In this document: positions 1 to 7,387 of the stretch, piece after piece
How the letters are laid out: each line of letters begins with the position of its first letter
Position numbering within the stretch: position 1 is the first letter of the stretch
NCBI GenBank assembly: GCA_900555765.1
Contig: USMA01000030.1
Coordinates: 1-9,174, forward strand
DNA length: 9,174 bases
DNA from: an uncultured Collinsella sp.
GTDB taxonomy: Bacteria > Actinomycetota > Coriobacteriia > Coriobacteriales > Coriobacteriaceae
Reading direction: 5' to 3'
Position numbers and translations under genes: made by a program
The notes under the pieces: generated by a model
Databases searched by the model: none
What the model saw: only the letters and a program-made list of their open reading frames with translations
Told to the model about the DNA's origin: nothing

Positions 1-1175
1 ATTTCCTCCCAGTCAAGTTTGTGGCGTGCTGCCGCCATTTCGTTGTCCTTGTCGCGCGCATGCGGGATTCCCTTTGCGATATCTGCGGCATGGGCAGCGA
101 TCTTGCTGGCAATTATGCCCTCCTTGACGTCGTTGAGGTCGGGGAGTCTGAGGTGCTCCGCCGGAGTCACATAGCACAGGAAGTCCGCGCCGCTTGCAGC
201 AGCAATAGCGCCGCCGATCGCGGAGGTGATGTGGTCGTATCCGGGGAATATATCAGTTACCAGCGGACCCAGCACATAGAACGGTGCGTTGTGGCAGATA
301 CGCTTCTCAAGCTTCATGTTGGCTTCGATCTCGTTCATCGCCATGTGTCCGGGACCCTCTACCATTACCTGTACGTCCTTTGCCCAGGCGCGCTCGGTCA
401 GTGCGCCAAGCTCGATGAGTTCGGAGATCTGTCCGGCGTCGGTGGCGTCATCGATACAGCCGGGGCGCAGCGCGTCGCCAAGGGAGATAGTGACGTCGTA
501 CTCGCGCAGAATATCCAGCACCTCGTCGTAATGCTCGTAGAACGGGTTCTCGTTCCCGGTCATCATCATCCACGCGAACAGCAGGGAGCCGCCGCGGGAT
601 ACTATGTTCATCTTTCTCGGGTCGCGGCGGAACGCCTCGATCGCACGGCGGTTGATGCCGGCATGGATTGTCATGAAGTCCACGCCCTCTTCCGCATGTG
701 CGCGGACTACTTTCAGGAAGTCCTCTGCGGATATCTCCAGCAGATCCTTGTCAAGGTAGCCGATGGCGTCGTACATGGGGACGGTGCCTACCATGAGCGG
801 CGTCTCGTCGATGAGCTGCTGGCGGAACTGGCGCGTCTTGCCCGAGTTGGAGAGGTCCATGATGGCGTCGGCGCCAAAGTCCTCGGCGATCTTGACTTTC
901 TTCCATTCCTCGGCGGCATCGGCCTTGTCGCCCGAGATACCCAGGTTCACGTTGACCTTGGTGGACAGGCCCTCTCCGACGCCAAAGGCGCGCATGCCTT
1001 TTTTGATGTGCACGATGTTGGCGGGAATGGCGATGCGGCCGTCGGCCACGCGCTCGCGGATGTACTCGGGGTCGCGATGCTCGCGCTCGGCGACTTCCTT
1101 CATCTGCGGCGTGATCTGCCCGGCGCGGGCGAAGTCGATTTGCGTGACGAGCTTGGGCTCGGTCTGTGTGCTCAT
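1..1175 (-). CDS. thiC: Phosphomethylpyrimidine synthase ThiC (C-terminus cut by window edge)
   Basis: ThiC is a radical-SAM enzyme that converts aminoimidazole ribotide to hydroxymethylpyrimidine phosphate, the pyrimidine half of thiamine. About 391 residues are visible. Family signatures include [12 protein letters not shown], then [60 protein letters not shown] and [10 protein letters not shown]. There is no long N-terminal domain, so this is the short form found in many anaerobes (roughly 430 residues). The C-terminal cysteine cluster that binds the 4Fe-4S centre would lie beyond position 1. The ATG at 1175 is supported by GAAGGGAG eight bases upstream, and that site is also the 3' edge of a TPP riboswitch, so thiamine pyrophosphate should repress expression. 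Oddity: codon use changes sharply near position 740. The promoter-distal part carries ATA, GTA, GCA and AGA codons that the first part almost lacks. The identification itself is secure. Confidence 0.97.
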   Translation of the reverse strand, partial: MSTQTEPKLVTQIDFARAGQITPQMKEVAEREHRDPEYIRERVADGRIAIPANIVHIKKGMRAFGVGEGLSTKVNVNLGISGDKADAAEEWKKVKIAEDFGADAIMDLSNSGKTRQFRQQLIDETPLMVGTVPMYDAIGYLDKDLLEISAEDFLKVVRAHAEEGVDFMTIHAGINRRAIEAFRRDPRKMNIVSRGGSLLFAWMMMTGNENPFYEHYDEVLDILREYDVTISLGDALRPGCIDDATDAGQISELIELGALTERAWAKDVQVMVEGPGHMAMNEIEANMKLEKRICHNAPFYVLGPLVTDIFPGYDHITSAIGGAIAAASGADFLCYVTPAEHLRLPDLNDVKEGIIASKIAAHAADIAKGIPHARDKDNEMAAARHKLDWEE

Positions 1176-1179
1176 TGGC

Positions 1180-1276
1180 ACGGCTCCCTTCGTTGGCATT
1201 ACCCATATCAGGTTTGCGGGTCAGGGCGGGCGCGCCCAGTCTCAGCCTGCCGTCTTGGCCTGCAAGCTCCCCGTTT
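1180..1276 (-). promoter_or_regulatory. TPP riboswitch (THI box) in the thiC leader
   Basis: Read on the minus strand, the leader carries the THI-box elements in the right order: GGGGAGC at the 5' side, GGCTGAGA, GACCCGC, AACCTGATATGGGTAATGCC, then CGAAGGGA. A closing helix P1 can form between ACGG (1274-1271) and CCGT (1184-1181). The purine-rich 3' conserved segment GAAGGGAG is at the same time the Shine-Dalgarno of thiC. Ligand binding would therefore hide the ribosome site directly, which points to translational control. I see no separate intrinsic terminator between aptamer and start codon. Sequence match is direct; the mechanism is inferred from overlap and from known TPP riboswitches. 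Confidence 0.93.
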
Positions 1277-1290
1277 ATGTGGCGGGATCA

Positions 1291-1319
1291 AGTATAGCTC
1301 GAATGGGTACGATTGACGC
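1291..1319 (-). promoter_or_regulatory. Candidate thiC promoter
   Basis: On the minus strand TATACT (1296-1291) is a good -10 hexamer. It lies 17 bases downstream of a weak -35, GCGTCA (1319-1314). Transcription would start near 1284, just before the 5' edge of the riboswitch, which is where a riboswitch promoter should be. The plus strand over the same bases offers TATAGC (1293-1298) and TACGAT (1308-1313) as possible -10 sites for the divergent gene at 1347, so the two promoters may overlap. Confidence 0.4.
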
Positions 1320-1346
1320 GATGAGCATGTCCGTGGGGAGGCGAAC

Positions 1347-1862
1347 ATGGAAGACAAGCATCTATATCGAGAGACACAGTGGGACGTGTCGGCCGAGGAA
1401 GGCCGTGCCCATCATGGACTGGTTGCAATTGGTTTTGCGATTCTTGTCGTGATGGTGATTGCCTGTTGTATCTGGATGTTTGGCGAGCGTGGGGGAGCTG
1501 CCTGGACGTTTGAGGCGGACGATGCCCTGCCGATCATGACGGTGAAGGTTACGGGCGGCAAAACCGTTGCCGCGCCGGGCGACTATTGGTATCCGCGCGA
1601 CGAGTTTGTGCAGCTGCAGTTGAGCGGCGGGTCTATTCCGGGTGAAGAAATCGAACGCGTGACGTTTGATGAGGCACTCAAAACACTCATGGTGAAGCTC
1701 AAAGATCAGGGCGATGTGCCCACGACCATGGATATCGCTCTGACGGAGTGGCGTCTGGAACCTCCGTCGGGCGTTACGGTATCCGACGTAGAGCACGTTA
1801 AGATTACCTACCAAGATGGCTCGACGAGCGAGATTACAAAGGCCGATGGCTTGGCGGAGTAA
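1347..1862 (+). CDS. Small single-pass membrane protein, function unknown
   Basis: I do not recognise this 171-residue protein. It has a short charged N-terminus, one strong hydrophobic segment at about residues 24-46 (GLVAIGFAILVVMVIACC), then a soluble domain of about 125 residues. The domain is acidic and looks beta-rich, with repeated V-x-V and alternating hydrophobic residues. There is no signal-peptidase or lipobox site, so it is probably a membrane-anchored protein with the C-terminal domain outside; that topology is inferred. The ATG is well supported by GGGGAGG six bases upstream. It is divergent from thiC and converges with yaaA, whose stop is only 23 bases beyond this stop, with no terminator visible in between. 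No metal-binding or catalytic motif is apparent. A real gene is likely because of the ribosome site and the coherent membrane-plus-domain design. Confidence 0.8.
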   Translation: MEDKHLYRETQWDVSAEEGRAHHGLVAIGFAILVVMVIACCIWMFGERGGAAWTFEADDALPIMTVKVTGGKTVAAPGDYWYPRDEFVQLQLSGGSIPGEEIERVTFDEALKTLMVKLKDQGDVPTTMDIALTEWRLEPPSGVTVSDVEHVKITYQDGSTSEITKADGLAE

Positions 1863-1885
1863 CGGGGTGTTTGGAAACGGCGGGC

Positions 1886-2695
1886 CTATTGTGCCTGCGC
1901 GTTCATGAATACCAGGGTGTTTTTGTCTGAAAGCTCGGGGATGTGCCGATAGCCGATGTTGAATGCGGTAAGTTCGCTTGCATCCTCGAGCTTGTTTTCT
2001 GCCATCCACCGCACCATGGAGCCGCGCGCCTTTTTGCTGGCGGTCGACCGTTGGATGGGCTTCCCGTTGCGGATACCCTCGCCAAAGAGGCATGTGACGG
2101 CCGTGGCGCCGCCTGCGAGGTGGGGCAGAACGGCTTTGGCATACTCTACGCTGGCGAGGTTGACGATCGTGGTGTTTGAGCCTGCCGGGGCGATAGCCCG
2201 CGCGAGCTTGTCGCTCCAAAACGCGTAGAGGTCTCGGGCACCGTCGACGACAAGCTTCGCGCCCATCTCCAGCCGATACGGTTCGACGGCATGAAAGGGA
2301 CGAACGCACCCGTAGAGGCCGGAGAGGATCCACAGATGGTCTTGCAGCCATGCGAGCTGCGTGGAATCCATCACCTCGGGTGCCATGCTCTGGTATTGAA
2401 TGCCGTGATAGGACATGACGGCAGGGGAGAGGTGACGGGCGAGTGCGGGATTGTCGAGATCGCCGCTTTTCAGGATGGGCCCGAACTCATGCAGGGTGTT
2501 GAGGCAAGGTCCCAGCAGTTTGTCACTCACGTTCCACAGCGCCTGCAGGCCGTCGCTGCCTTCATTCCGCTCGATATCTAGCAGTGCGCGGTGGAGGCGA
2601 GCCGTCTCGCGCACAAAGGGTGGGATGCCCAGGACTTCAAAAGCATCTAGGGCCGCGCGCATCTGCTTGGCGGGCGAAATGATGACCTGCAGCAT
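1886..2695 (-). CDS. yaaA: Peroxide stress protein YaaA (DUF328 family)
   Basis: YaaA of E. coli limits free intracellular iron and so protects DNA and protein from hydrogen peroxide; the structure described for the family suggests DNA binding. The 269-residue product is close to the usual length (258 in E. coli). Signatures appear in order: IISPAK at residues 5-10, SDKLLG near 57, LSGLYGCVRP at 124-133, PYRLEMG at 139-145, DLYAFW at 155-160, NLASVEYAKAV at 179-189, KKARGSMVRWMAEN at 221-234 and LTAFN at 242-246. The ATG at 2695 was chosen because it gives the family N-terminus and has GAGGAG five bases upstream. The reading frame stays open further upstream to 2899, but that extension has no family similarity and runs through the inverted repeat. 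It lies 103 bases downstream of the aminopeptidase gene on the same strand, separated by a hairpin. Confidence 0.95.
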   Translation of the reverse strand: MLQVIISPAKQMRAALDAFEVLGIPPFVRETARLHRALLDIERNEGSDGLQALWNVSDKLLGPCLNTLHEFGPILKSGDLDNPALARHLSPAVMSYHGIQYQSMAPEVMDSTQLAWLQDHLWILSGLYGCVRPFHAVEPYRLEMGAKLVVDGARDLYAFWSDKLARAIAPAGSNTTIVNLASVEYAKAVLPHLAGGATAVTCLFGEGIRNGKPIQRSTASKKARGSMVRWMAENKLEDASELTAFNIGYRHIPELSDKNTLVFMNAQAQ

Positions 2696-2710
2696 GGACT
2701 CTCCTCTGCC

Positions 2711-2784
2711 AAAAAGGAAGTTGCGGTGGAATACGGTCTGTTTTGGCTGTTTATGGGCCAGTTTAGTCCGTATTTCACCGCAAC
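2711..2784 (-). repeat. 17-bp inverted repeat with U-rich tail in the yaaA leader; terminator, attenuator or REP-like element
   Basis: The arms are 2720-2736 and 2768-2784. On the minus strand the first is GTTGCGGTGAAATACGG and the second CCGTATTCCACCGCAAC, pairing over 17 positions with one mismatch that becomes a wobble pair in RNA. The 31-base loop can itself form a short TGGC/GCCA stem. Immediately after the second arm the minus-strand RNA reads UUCCUUUUU (complement of the A-rich tract ending at 2711), followed by the yaaA ribosome site. This geometry fits a rho-independent terminator for the aminopeptidase gene or an attenuator ahead of yaaA. The long arms and structured loop also fit a dispersed extragenic palindrome. 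The pairing is directly visible; the role is open. Confidence 0.7.
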
Positions 2785-2798
2785 TGATGAAGGGTTGG

Positions 2799-4196
2799 TT
2801 AGGCTCGCTCGATGAAGGCCTTGTAGCCGCGATAGGCCTCGTAGATGTCGGCCTTGTTGGCGACCTCCCACAGGGCGTGCATGGACAGGACGGCAACACC
2901 GGAATCGATGACGTTCATGCCATACTTGGCCATGATGTAGGCAATGGTGCCGCCGCCGCCCGCGTTGACGCGACCGAGCTCACAGGTCTGGAAGTCCACG
3001 CCGGCCTCGTCCATGATGTCGCGGACGAGGGCAACGTACTCGGCATCGGCGTCGTTGGAGCCGCCCTTGCCGCGGCTGCCCGTGTACTTGTTAAAGCACA
3101 GGCCGCGACCCATAAAGGCCGCGTTCTTGGTCTCGAACTTGCCGGCATAGCCCGGGTCGAAGCCGGCGGACACGTCGGAGGAGAGCATGCGGCTGCGGGC
3201 GAGTGCGCGGCGCAGGGCCAGCGGGCTATCCTCGCCGGCGAGCGTCATGATCTCGGCGACGGTGTTCTCGAAGAAGCGGCTCGTCATACCGGTGGCACCC
3301 ACGGAGCCGATCTCCTCCTTGTCGACGATGAGCGTGATGCTCGTGCGCTCCACGTTGGCGACGTCGATCTGGGCGAGCATGGAGGGGTAGGCGCAGACGC
3401 GATCGTCGTGGCCATAGCCCAAAATCATGGAGCGGTCGAGGCCCATGTCGCGGGCGGGGCCGGCGGGCACGACCTCGATCTCGGCGGAGAGGAAGTCCTC
3501 CTCCTCGACGTCGTACTGCTCCTTGAGGATGTCCAGGAACATCTGCTTGACGGGCTCCTTGGGGGCGTCCTTGTCGTCCCCATCGAACTTGACGGGACGA
3601 CCGCCCACGATCACGTCGAGGATCTCGGCATCGACGGCGTCCTTGGCAGGCTTGGACATCTGCTCGCTCGAGAGGTGGATCAGCAGGTCGGAGATGGTAA
3701 AGACCGGGTCGTCCGCCTTGTCGCCGATATTGATGTCGACGGTGGTACCGTCCTTTTTGCAGATGACGCCCACGAGTGCGAGCGGGGAGGCTACCCAGTG
3801 GTAGCTCTTGACGCCGCCGTAGTAGTGCGTGTCGAGGTAGGCCATGTCGCCGGCCTCGAAGGCGGGATTCTGCTTAAGGTCCAGGCGCGGCGAGTCCACG
3901 TGGGCGCCCAGGATGTTAAAGCCCTGCTCGAGCGGGGCGGTGCCCAGGTTGACGAGCATAAGGTCCTTGCCGTGGTTGGCGGCGTACACCTTGTCGCCTG
4001 CCTTGAGCTCGCGGCCCTCGGCGAGCACGGTCTCCAGGTCGACGTATCCCGCCTCCTCGGCCATCTTGATGCCGGTCTTGACGCACAGGCGCTCGGTCTT
4101 GTTCTCGCTCAAAAACTGCTTATAGCCGCGGCAAAGCTCCTCGAGCTCCTCGACTTGCTGTGGCGTGTACTTTTTCCATGCGCAGGGACGCTCCAT
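2799..4196 (-). CDS. M18-family zinc aminopeptidase (aspartyl aminopeptidase-like, type 1 / ApeA-like)
   Basis: This 465-residue cytosolic metallopeptidase should remove N-terminal residues, often acidic or neutral ones, from peptides; M18 enzymes usually form large dodecamers. The binuclear metal site is visible: AHVDSPRLDLK (His99), YGHDDRVCAY (Asp264 or Asp265), DKEEIGSVG (Glu294 and Glu295), SSDVSAGFDPGY (Asp341) and LSMHALWEV (His440). The glycine-rich NAGGGGTIAY at 411-420 and the C-terminal KADIYEAYRGYKAF are also typical. Length matches the bacterial type 1 subfamily. The ATG at 4196 is preceded by AAAGGAG eight bases away; the frame stays open upstream to 4784 only because it is antisense to polA. 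The gene is divergent from polA and lies upstream of yaaA on the same strand. Exact substrate preference cannot be read from the sequence. Confidence 0.95.
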   Translation of the reverse strand: MERPCAWKKYTPQQVEELEELCRGYKQFLSENKTERLCVKTGIKMAEEAGYVDLETVLAEGRELKAGDKVYAANHGKDLMLVNLGTAPLEQGFNILGAHVDSPRLDLKQNPAFEAGDMAYLDTHYYGGVKSYHWVASPLALVGVICKKDGTTVDINIGDKADDPVFTISDLLIHLSSEQMSKPAKDAVDAEILDVIVGGRPVKFDGDDKDAPKEPVKQMFLDILKEQYDVEEEDFLSAEIEVVPAGPARDMGLDRSMILGYGHDDRVCAYPSMLAQIDVANVERTSITLIVDKEEIGSVGATGMTSRFFENTVAEIMTLAGEDSPLALRRALARSRMLSSDVSAGFDPGYAGKFETKNAAFMGRGLCFNKYTGSRGKGGSNDADAEYVALVRDIMDEAGVDFQTCELGRVNAGGGGTIAYIMAKYGMNVIDSGVAVLSMHALWEVANKADIYEAYRGYKAFIERA

Positions 4197-4245
4197 GACG
4201 CAGGCTCCTTTCGGATCGATCGTGCTGGTTGATGTACCGTGAGCC

Positions 4246-4254
4246 ATCGTATCA
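4246..4254 (-). promoter_or_regulatory. Candidate extended -10 promoter of the aminopeptidase gene
   Basis: The minus strand reads TGATACGAT at 4254-4246, an extended -10 (TGn plus TACGAT). It would start a transcript near 4239, about 43 bases before the aminopeptidase ATG. I see no convincing -35, which extended -10 promoters can do without. Confidence 0.4.
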
Positions 4255-4314
4255 CGCGCGGGCCCGCGGCGGCAGGGAAGCCTGATGTGCGGTGGCCGCG
4301 GGGCGGGGAGCGTG

Positions 4315-4320
4315 TAAACT
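4315..4320 (+). promoter_or_regulatory. Weak candidate -10 of polA
   Basis: TAAACT at 4315-4320 is a possible -10 hexamer about 43 bases before the polA ATG. The upstream sequence is very GC-rich and gives no clear -35. It is the only promoter-like hexamer I find in the 166-base divergent region on this strand. Confidence 0.25.
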
Positions 4321-4362
4321 GGAGTGAGCAAACCGTGCCCAGCCCAAAGCGAGGTATTCAAT

Positions 4363-7113
4363 ATGTCTGACAAGCGCCGCACCTTTGCCGTTATCGACGG
4401 CAACTCGCTCATGCACCGCGCCTTCCACGCCGTGCCGCCCACCATGAATGCGCCGGACGGCCGCCCCACCAACGCGATCTTCGGCTTTCTGAACATGTTT
4501 CTCAAGATGATCGATGCCTTTAACCCCGACGGTGTGGTCGTGGCGTTTGACAAGGGCAAACCGCGCGTGCGCATGGAGATGCTGCCGCAGTATAAGGCGC
4601 AACGCCCGCCCATGGACCCCGATCTGCATGCGCAGTTTCCGATGATCAAGGAGCTGCTCACCGCGCTCAACGTGCCGATTCTGCAGTCCGAGGGCTGGGA
4701 AGGCGACGATATCCTGGGAACCATGGCGCGCCTGGGTGAAGAGGCCGGCTGCGACATGCTGCTGGTGACCGGCGCCCGCGACATGTATCAACTCGTGACC
4801 GAGCACGTCAACGTGGTCTCGCCCCGCAAAGGCCTGTCCGACGTGGCGATCATGACGCCCGAGAGCGTGGACGACCTGTATCACGGCATTACGCCGGCGC
4901 TCGTGCCCGATTTTTACGGTCTAAAGGGCGATACGTCGGACAACATTCCCGGCGTACCGGGCATCGGCCCCAAAAAGGCGAGCGCGCTCATCGCACAGTA
5001 CGGCAGCTTGGACGAGGGCATCGCGCATGCCGACGAGGTCAAGGGCAAGATGGGCGAGAACCTGCGTGCGCACATCGACGATGCGCTGCTGAGCCGCAAG
5101 GTCGCAACCATTCGCACCGATGCGCCCGTCGAGCTCGACTTTGACGAAACGTCCTTCCCGGCGTTTTCTGCCGACGAAGTGTCCGCGGCGCTGGGCACAC
5201 TTGGTATCACCGCCATGCAGAACCGTTTCTTGGCGCTGGTCGGCGGCGAGGGCGGGGCTGCTGCTGCCTCCAGTGTGGTTGAGATACCTGCTATGGTTCG
5301 CGCAGCCGCCGGCGATGCCGACGCGCTTGGTGCCGTTGCGGCTGAGGTCTCCCGCGCGATTGATGCCGGCGAGTGGGTCGCCGCCGTGGTGGACGACGAC
5401 AAGGAAGAGGGCGCGCTCTTTGGACTGACGCGCACGCTGTGGTTGGCGACGTCCAAGGGCCTGTTCGCGCTCGAGGAGGGCGACAGCTGTGCGGCGGCTG
5501 AGGTTGAGGGCTTCAACTTCGTTCACGGCGTGATTGCCGGCGTGCTCGCGCGTCTGTTTATGGAGGGTCGCGTGGCGCGCCCGGATATGAAGGCGCTGTT
5601 GCACGAGCTTTCGCCCGTCGATTCTTCTGAGCCCGAGCTCATGGATCCGCTCGCTACCGATTCCACGCGTATCTTCGATACCGTGGTCGCTGCCTATCTG
5701 CTGGATTCCGATCGCTCCGAGTTCGATGAGGCATATCTTGCCGATACGTATCTGCAGATGGCGCTGCCTGCGGCGCGCGGCGCAGAGGGTGCCGGTGAGG
5801 ACGCTCCGGCGCCTGCCGCCCGTACTGCGGCTCTGACGCTGGCGCTCGTGGCACCGTTGCGCGAGTGCATGGCCCGTGAGAATGCCGCCAACGTGTTCGA
5901 TGGCATCGAGATGCCGCTCGTTCCGGTACTTGCCAAGATGGAGCGCGCGGGCATGCTCGTGGACCCCGACCGTCTGCACAGTCTGTCCGAGGGTCTGGCG
6001 ACCCAGATTACCGAGGTTGAGCGCAGTATTCGCGACCTGGCGGGTGACGAGACCTTTAATATTGGCAGTCCCATGCAGCTGTCGCACGTGCTCTTTGATG
6101 TGATGGGGCTTCCGACCAAGGGCCTCAAGAAGACTAAGCGCGGCTATTATTCGACCAACGCCAAGGTGCTGAGCGACCTTGCGCGTGACCACGAAATCGT
6201 GCGTCTGATCTTGGACTGGCGTGAGAAGTCTAAGATCAAGTCCACCTATCTGGACACGCTGGGCCCGCTACGCCGCGGTGACGGTCGCGTACACACTACG
6301 TACAACCAGACCATCACGGCAACGGGGCGGCTGTCCTCGAGCGACCCGAACCTGCAGAACATCCCGACGCGCTCGGAGCTGGGTCGTACCGTCAAGACGG
6401 CGTTTTCGGCAGGCGAGGGAAGCGTCTTTTTGGCGGTGGACTACTCGCAGATCGAGCTGCGTCTGCTGGCGCATCTTTCAGGTGACGAGCACTTGGTGCG
6501 CGCCTTTAACGAGGGCGAGGACTTCCATGCCGAGACGGCGGCGCGCGTGTTCGGTGTGCCGGTGTCCGAGGTAACGCCCGACCTGCGCAGTCGCGCCAAG
6601 GCCGTGAACTTTGGCATCGTGTATGGCCAGCAGGCCTACGGCCTGTCGCAGTCGCTGCATATCTCGATGGCCGAGGCACGCGACATGATCGACCGCTACT
6701 ACGAGGCCTACCCGGGCGTGCGCACGTTCCTCGACAACGTGGTGGCACGCGCCAAGCAGACGGGCTACGCCGAGACCATGTACGGCCGCCGTCGTCATAT
6801 TCCGGAGCTCAAGGCCAAAAACCCGCAACTCCGCGGCTTTGGCGAGCGCACGGCCATGAACCATCCCATGCAGGGAACCGCCGCCGACATCATCAAGATC
6901 GCGATGGCCCGCGTAAGCCGCCGCCTGGAAGAGGAAGGCTTTGCCGCCCACATGATCCTGCAAGTGCACGACGAACTGGACTTTGAGTGCCCCATCGACG
7001 AAGTCGAGCGCCTAACCACCATGGTCCGCGACGTCATGGAGCACGTAGTAGACCTCCGCGTCCCCCTAATCGCCGAAGCTTCGACTGGAGTGACCTGGGC
7101 AGACGCCAAGTAA
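4363..7113 (+). CDS. polA: DNA polymerase I
   Basis: PolA fills gaps, removes RNA primers and does repair synthesis. The product has 916 residues. The 5'-nuclease domain (about 1-290) shows IDGNSLMHRAF, AFDKGK (Asp63), EGDD (Glu113, Asp115, Asp116) and GLKGDTSDNIPGVPGIG. Its motif normally reading TGDxD is TGARD here, with Ala138 in place of a metal-binding Asp. The middle domain (about 300-500) keeps parts of the exonuclease fold (DTVVAAYLLDSD at 439-450) but has no recognisable DxE motif, so proofreading is probably lost, as in Taq and Bacillus enzymes. The polymerase domain is complete: TATGRLSSSDPNLQNIPTR, motif A VDYSQIELR (Asp693), motif B RAKAVNFGIVYG (Phe750) and motif C QVHDEL (Asp870). 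The ATG at 4363 has GAGG eight bases upstream. An in-frame GTG at 4324 has its GGAG too close to be used. A hairpin at 7149 probably ends transcription. Confidence 0.98.
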   Translation: MSDKRRTFAVIDGNSLMHRAFHAVPPTMNAPDGRPTNAIFGFLNMFLKMIDAFNPDGVVVAFDKGKPRVRMEMLPQYKAQRPPMDPDLHAQFPMIKELLTALNVPILQSEGWEGDDILGTMARLGEEAGCDMLLVTGARDMYQLVTEHVNVVSPRKGLSDVAIMTPESVDDLYHGITPALVPDFYGLKGDTSDNIPGVPGIGPKKASALIAQYGSLDEGIAHADEVKGKMGENLRAHIDDALLSRKVATIRTDAPVELDFDETSFPAFSADEVSAALGTLGITAMQNRFLALVGGEGGAAAASSVVEIPAMVRAAAGDADALGAVAAEVSRAIDAGEWVAAVVDDDKEEGALFGLTRTLWLATSKGLFALEEGDSCAAAEVEGFNFVHGVIAGVLARLFMEGRVARPDMKALLHELSPVDSSEPELMDPLATDSTRIFDTVVAAYLLDSDRSEFDEAYLADTYLQMALPAARGAEGAGEDAPAPAARTAALTLALVAPLRECMARENAANVFDGIEMPLVPVLAKMERAGMLVDPDRLHSLSEGLATQITEVERSIRDLAGDETFNIGSPMQLSHVLFDVMGLPTKGLKKTKRGYYSTNAKVLSDLARDHEIVRLILDWREKSKIKSTYLDTLGPLRRGDGRVHTTYNQTITATGRLSSSDPNLQNIPTRSELGRTVKTAFSAGEGSVFLAVDYSQIELRLLAHLSGDEHLVRAFNEGEDFHAETAARVFGVPVSEVTPDLRSRAKAVNFGIVYGQQAYGLSQSLHISMAEARDMIDRYYEAYPGVRTFLDNVVARAKQTGYAETMYGRRRHIPELKAKNPQLRGFGERTAMNHPMQGTAADIIKIAMARVSRRLEEEGFAAHMILQVHDELDFECPIDEVERLTTMVRDVMEHVVDLRVPLIAEASTGVTWADAK

Positions 7114-7148
7114 GGGCACGACCACAATTCCAAAGTAATACAAAACCA

Positions 7149-7190
7149 GAAGGACGCCCCTCATCAACAAGGAGCGTCCTTCGTTCAATT
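7149..7190 (+). terminator. Probable intrinsic terminator of polA
   Basis: GAAGGACGC (7149-7157) pairs perfectly with GCGTCCTTC (7174-7182), a nine-base-pair GC-rich stem with a 16-base loop that can gain two further GC pairs. It starts 36 bases after the polA stop. The following GTTCAATT is only moderately U-rich, so termination may be partial. Confidence 0.6.
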
Positions 7191-7250
7191 AAAATCAGCC
7201 AAAGTATCTAGGCGCCAAGACGCCATTCAAGCGGCAAGCAAGTCAACGTA

Positions 7251-7376
7251 GCCATGCCCGGGGCCGGCCGTTTGATTTTTGTAGATTCCGCACGAGCCGA
7301 AGGCCACTTAATGTGGCCTTCGAGCGAGCCCAGGACCTGACCGAGCAAAAATCAAACGGCCGGCCCCGGGCATGGC
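7251..7376. repeat. Perfect 31-bp inverted repeat enclosing a nested hairpin, between two convergent genes
   Basis: The segment 7251-7281 and the segment 7346-7376 are exact reverse complements over 31 bases. Each arm, read inward, begins GCCATGCCCGG, contains the palindrome GGCCGGCC, and ends TTTGATTTTTG. The 64-base middle contains a second perfect stem at 7298-7322. The whole 126-base unit lies between the ends of polA and the HAD gene and contains no credible ORF. Because each strand, read inward, meets a GC-rich segment followed by a T-rich one, it could act as a two-way terminator. The perfect long arms also suggest a small non-autonomous element, although no target-site duplication is evident in the flanks. 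The pairing is certain; the function is inferred. Confidence 0.9.
7298..7322. repeat. Inner perfect hairpin of the nested repeat
   Basis: CGAAGGCCAC (7298-7307) and GTGGCCTTCG (7313-7322) form a perfect ten-base-pair stem with the loop TTAAT. It looks like a terminator stem, but neither strand has a U-run directly after it, so a simple intrinsic terminator is not supported. It sits slightly left of the centre of the 31-bp outer repeat. Confidence 0.75.
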
Positions 7377-7387
7377 GACGAGTTGGA

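Noticed and set aside
21..1316. 431-codon open frame on the plus strand
   Set aside because: It is antisense to thiC, whose protein is unmistakable, and the translation has no coherent domain.
2696..2899. Longer YaaA with 68 extra N-terminal residues
   Set aside because: The extension runs through the inverted repeat and the end of the aminopeptidase gene and has no family similarity. The ATG at 2695 has a strong ribosome site.
2451..4232. 593-codon open frame on the plus strand
   Set aside because: It is antisense to the aminopeptidase and the start of yaaA. Long antisense frames are common in GC-rich genes, and this one has low-complexity Gly/Val/Asp/Leu composition without domains.
4324..4362. 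In-frame GTG giving PolA 13 extra residues
   Set aside because: The only purine-rich stretch is almost touching the GTG, and the added residues are not part of the family. The ATG at 4363 gives the typical N-terminus.
7241..7386. Target-site duplication around the 31-bp inverted repeat
   Set aside because: The bases outside the arms (ending ACGTA on the left, starting GACGAG on the right) show no convincing direct repeat, so I do not call it a transposable element.
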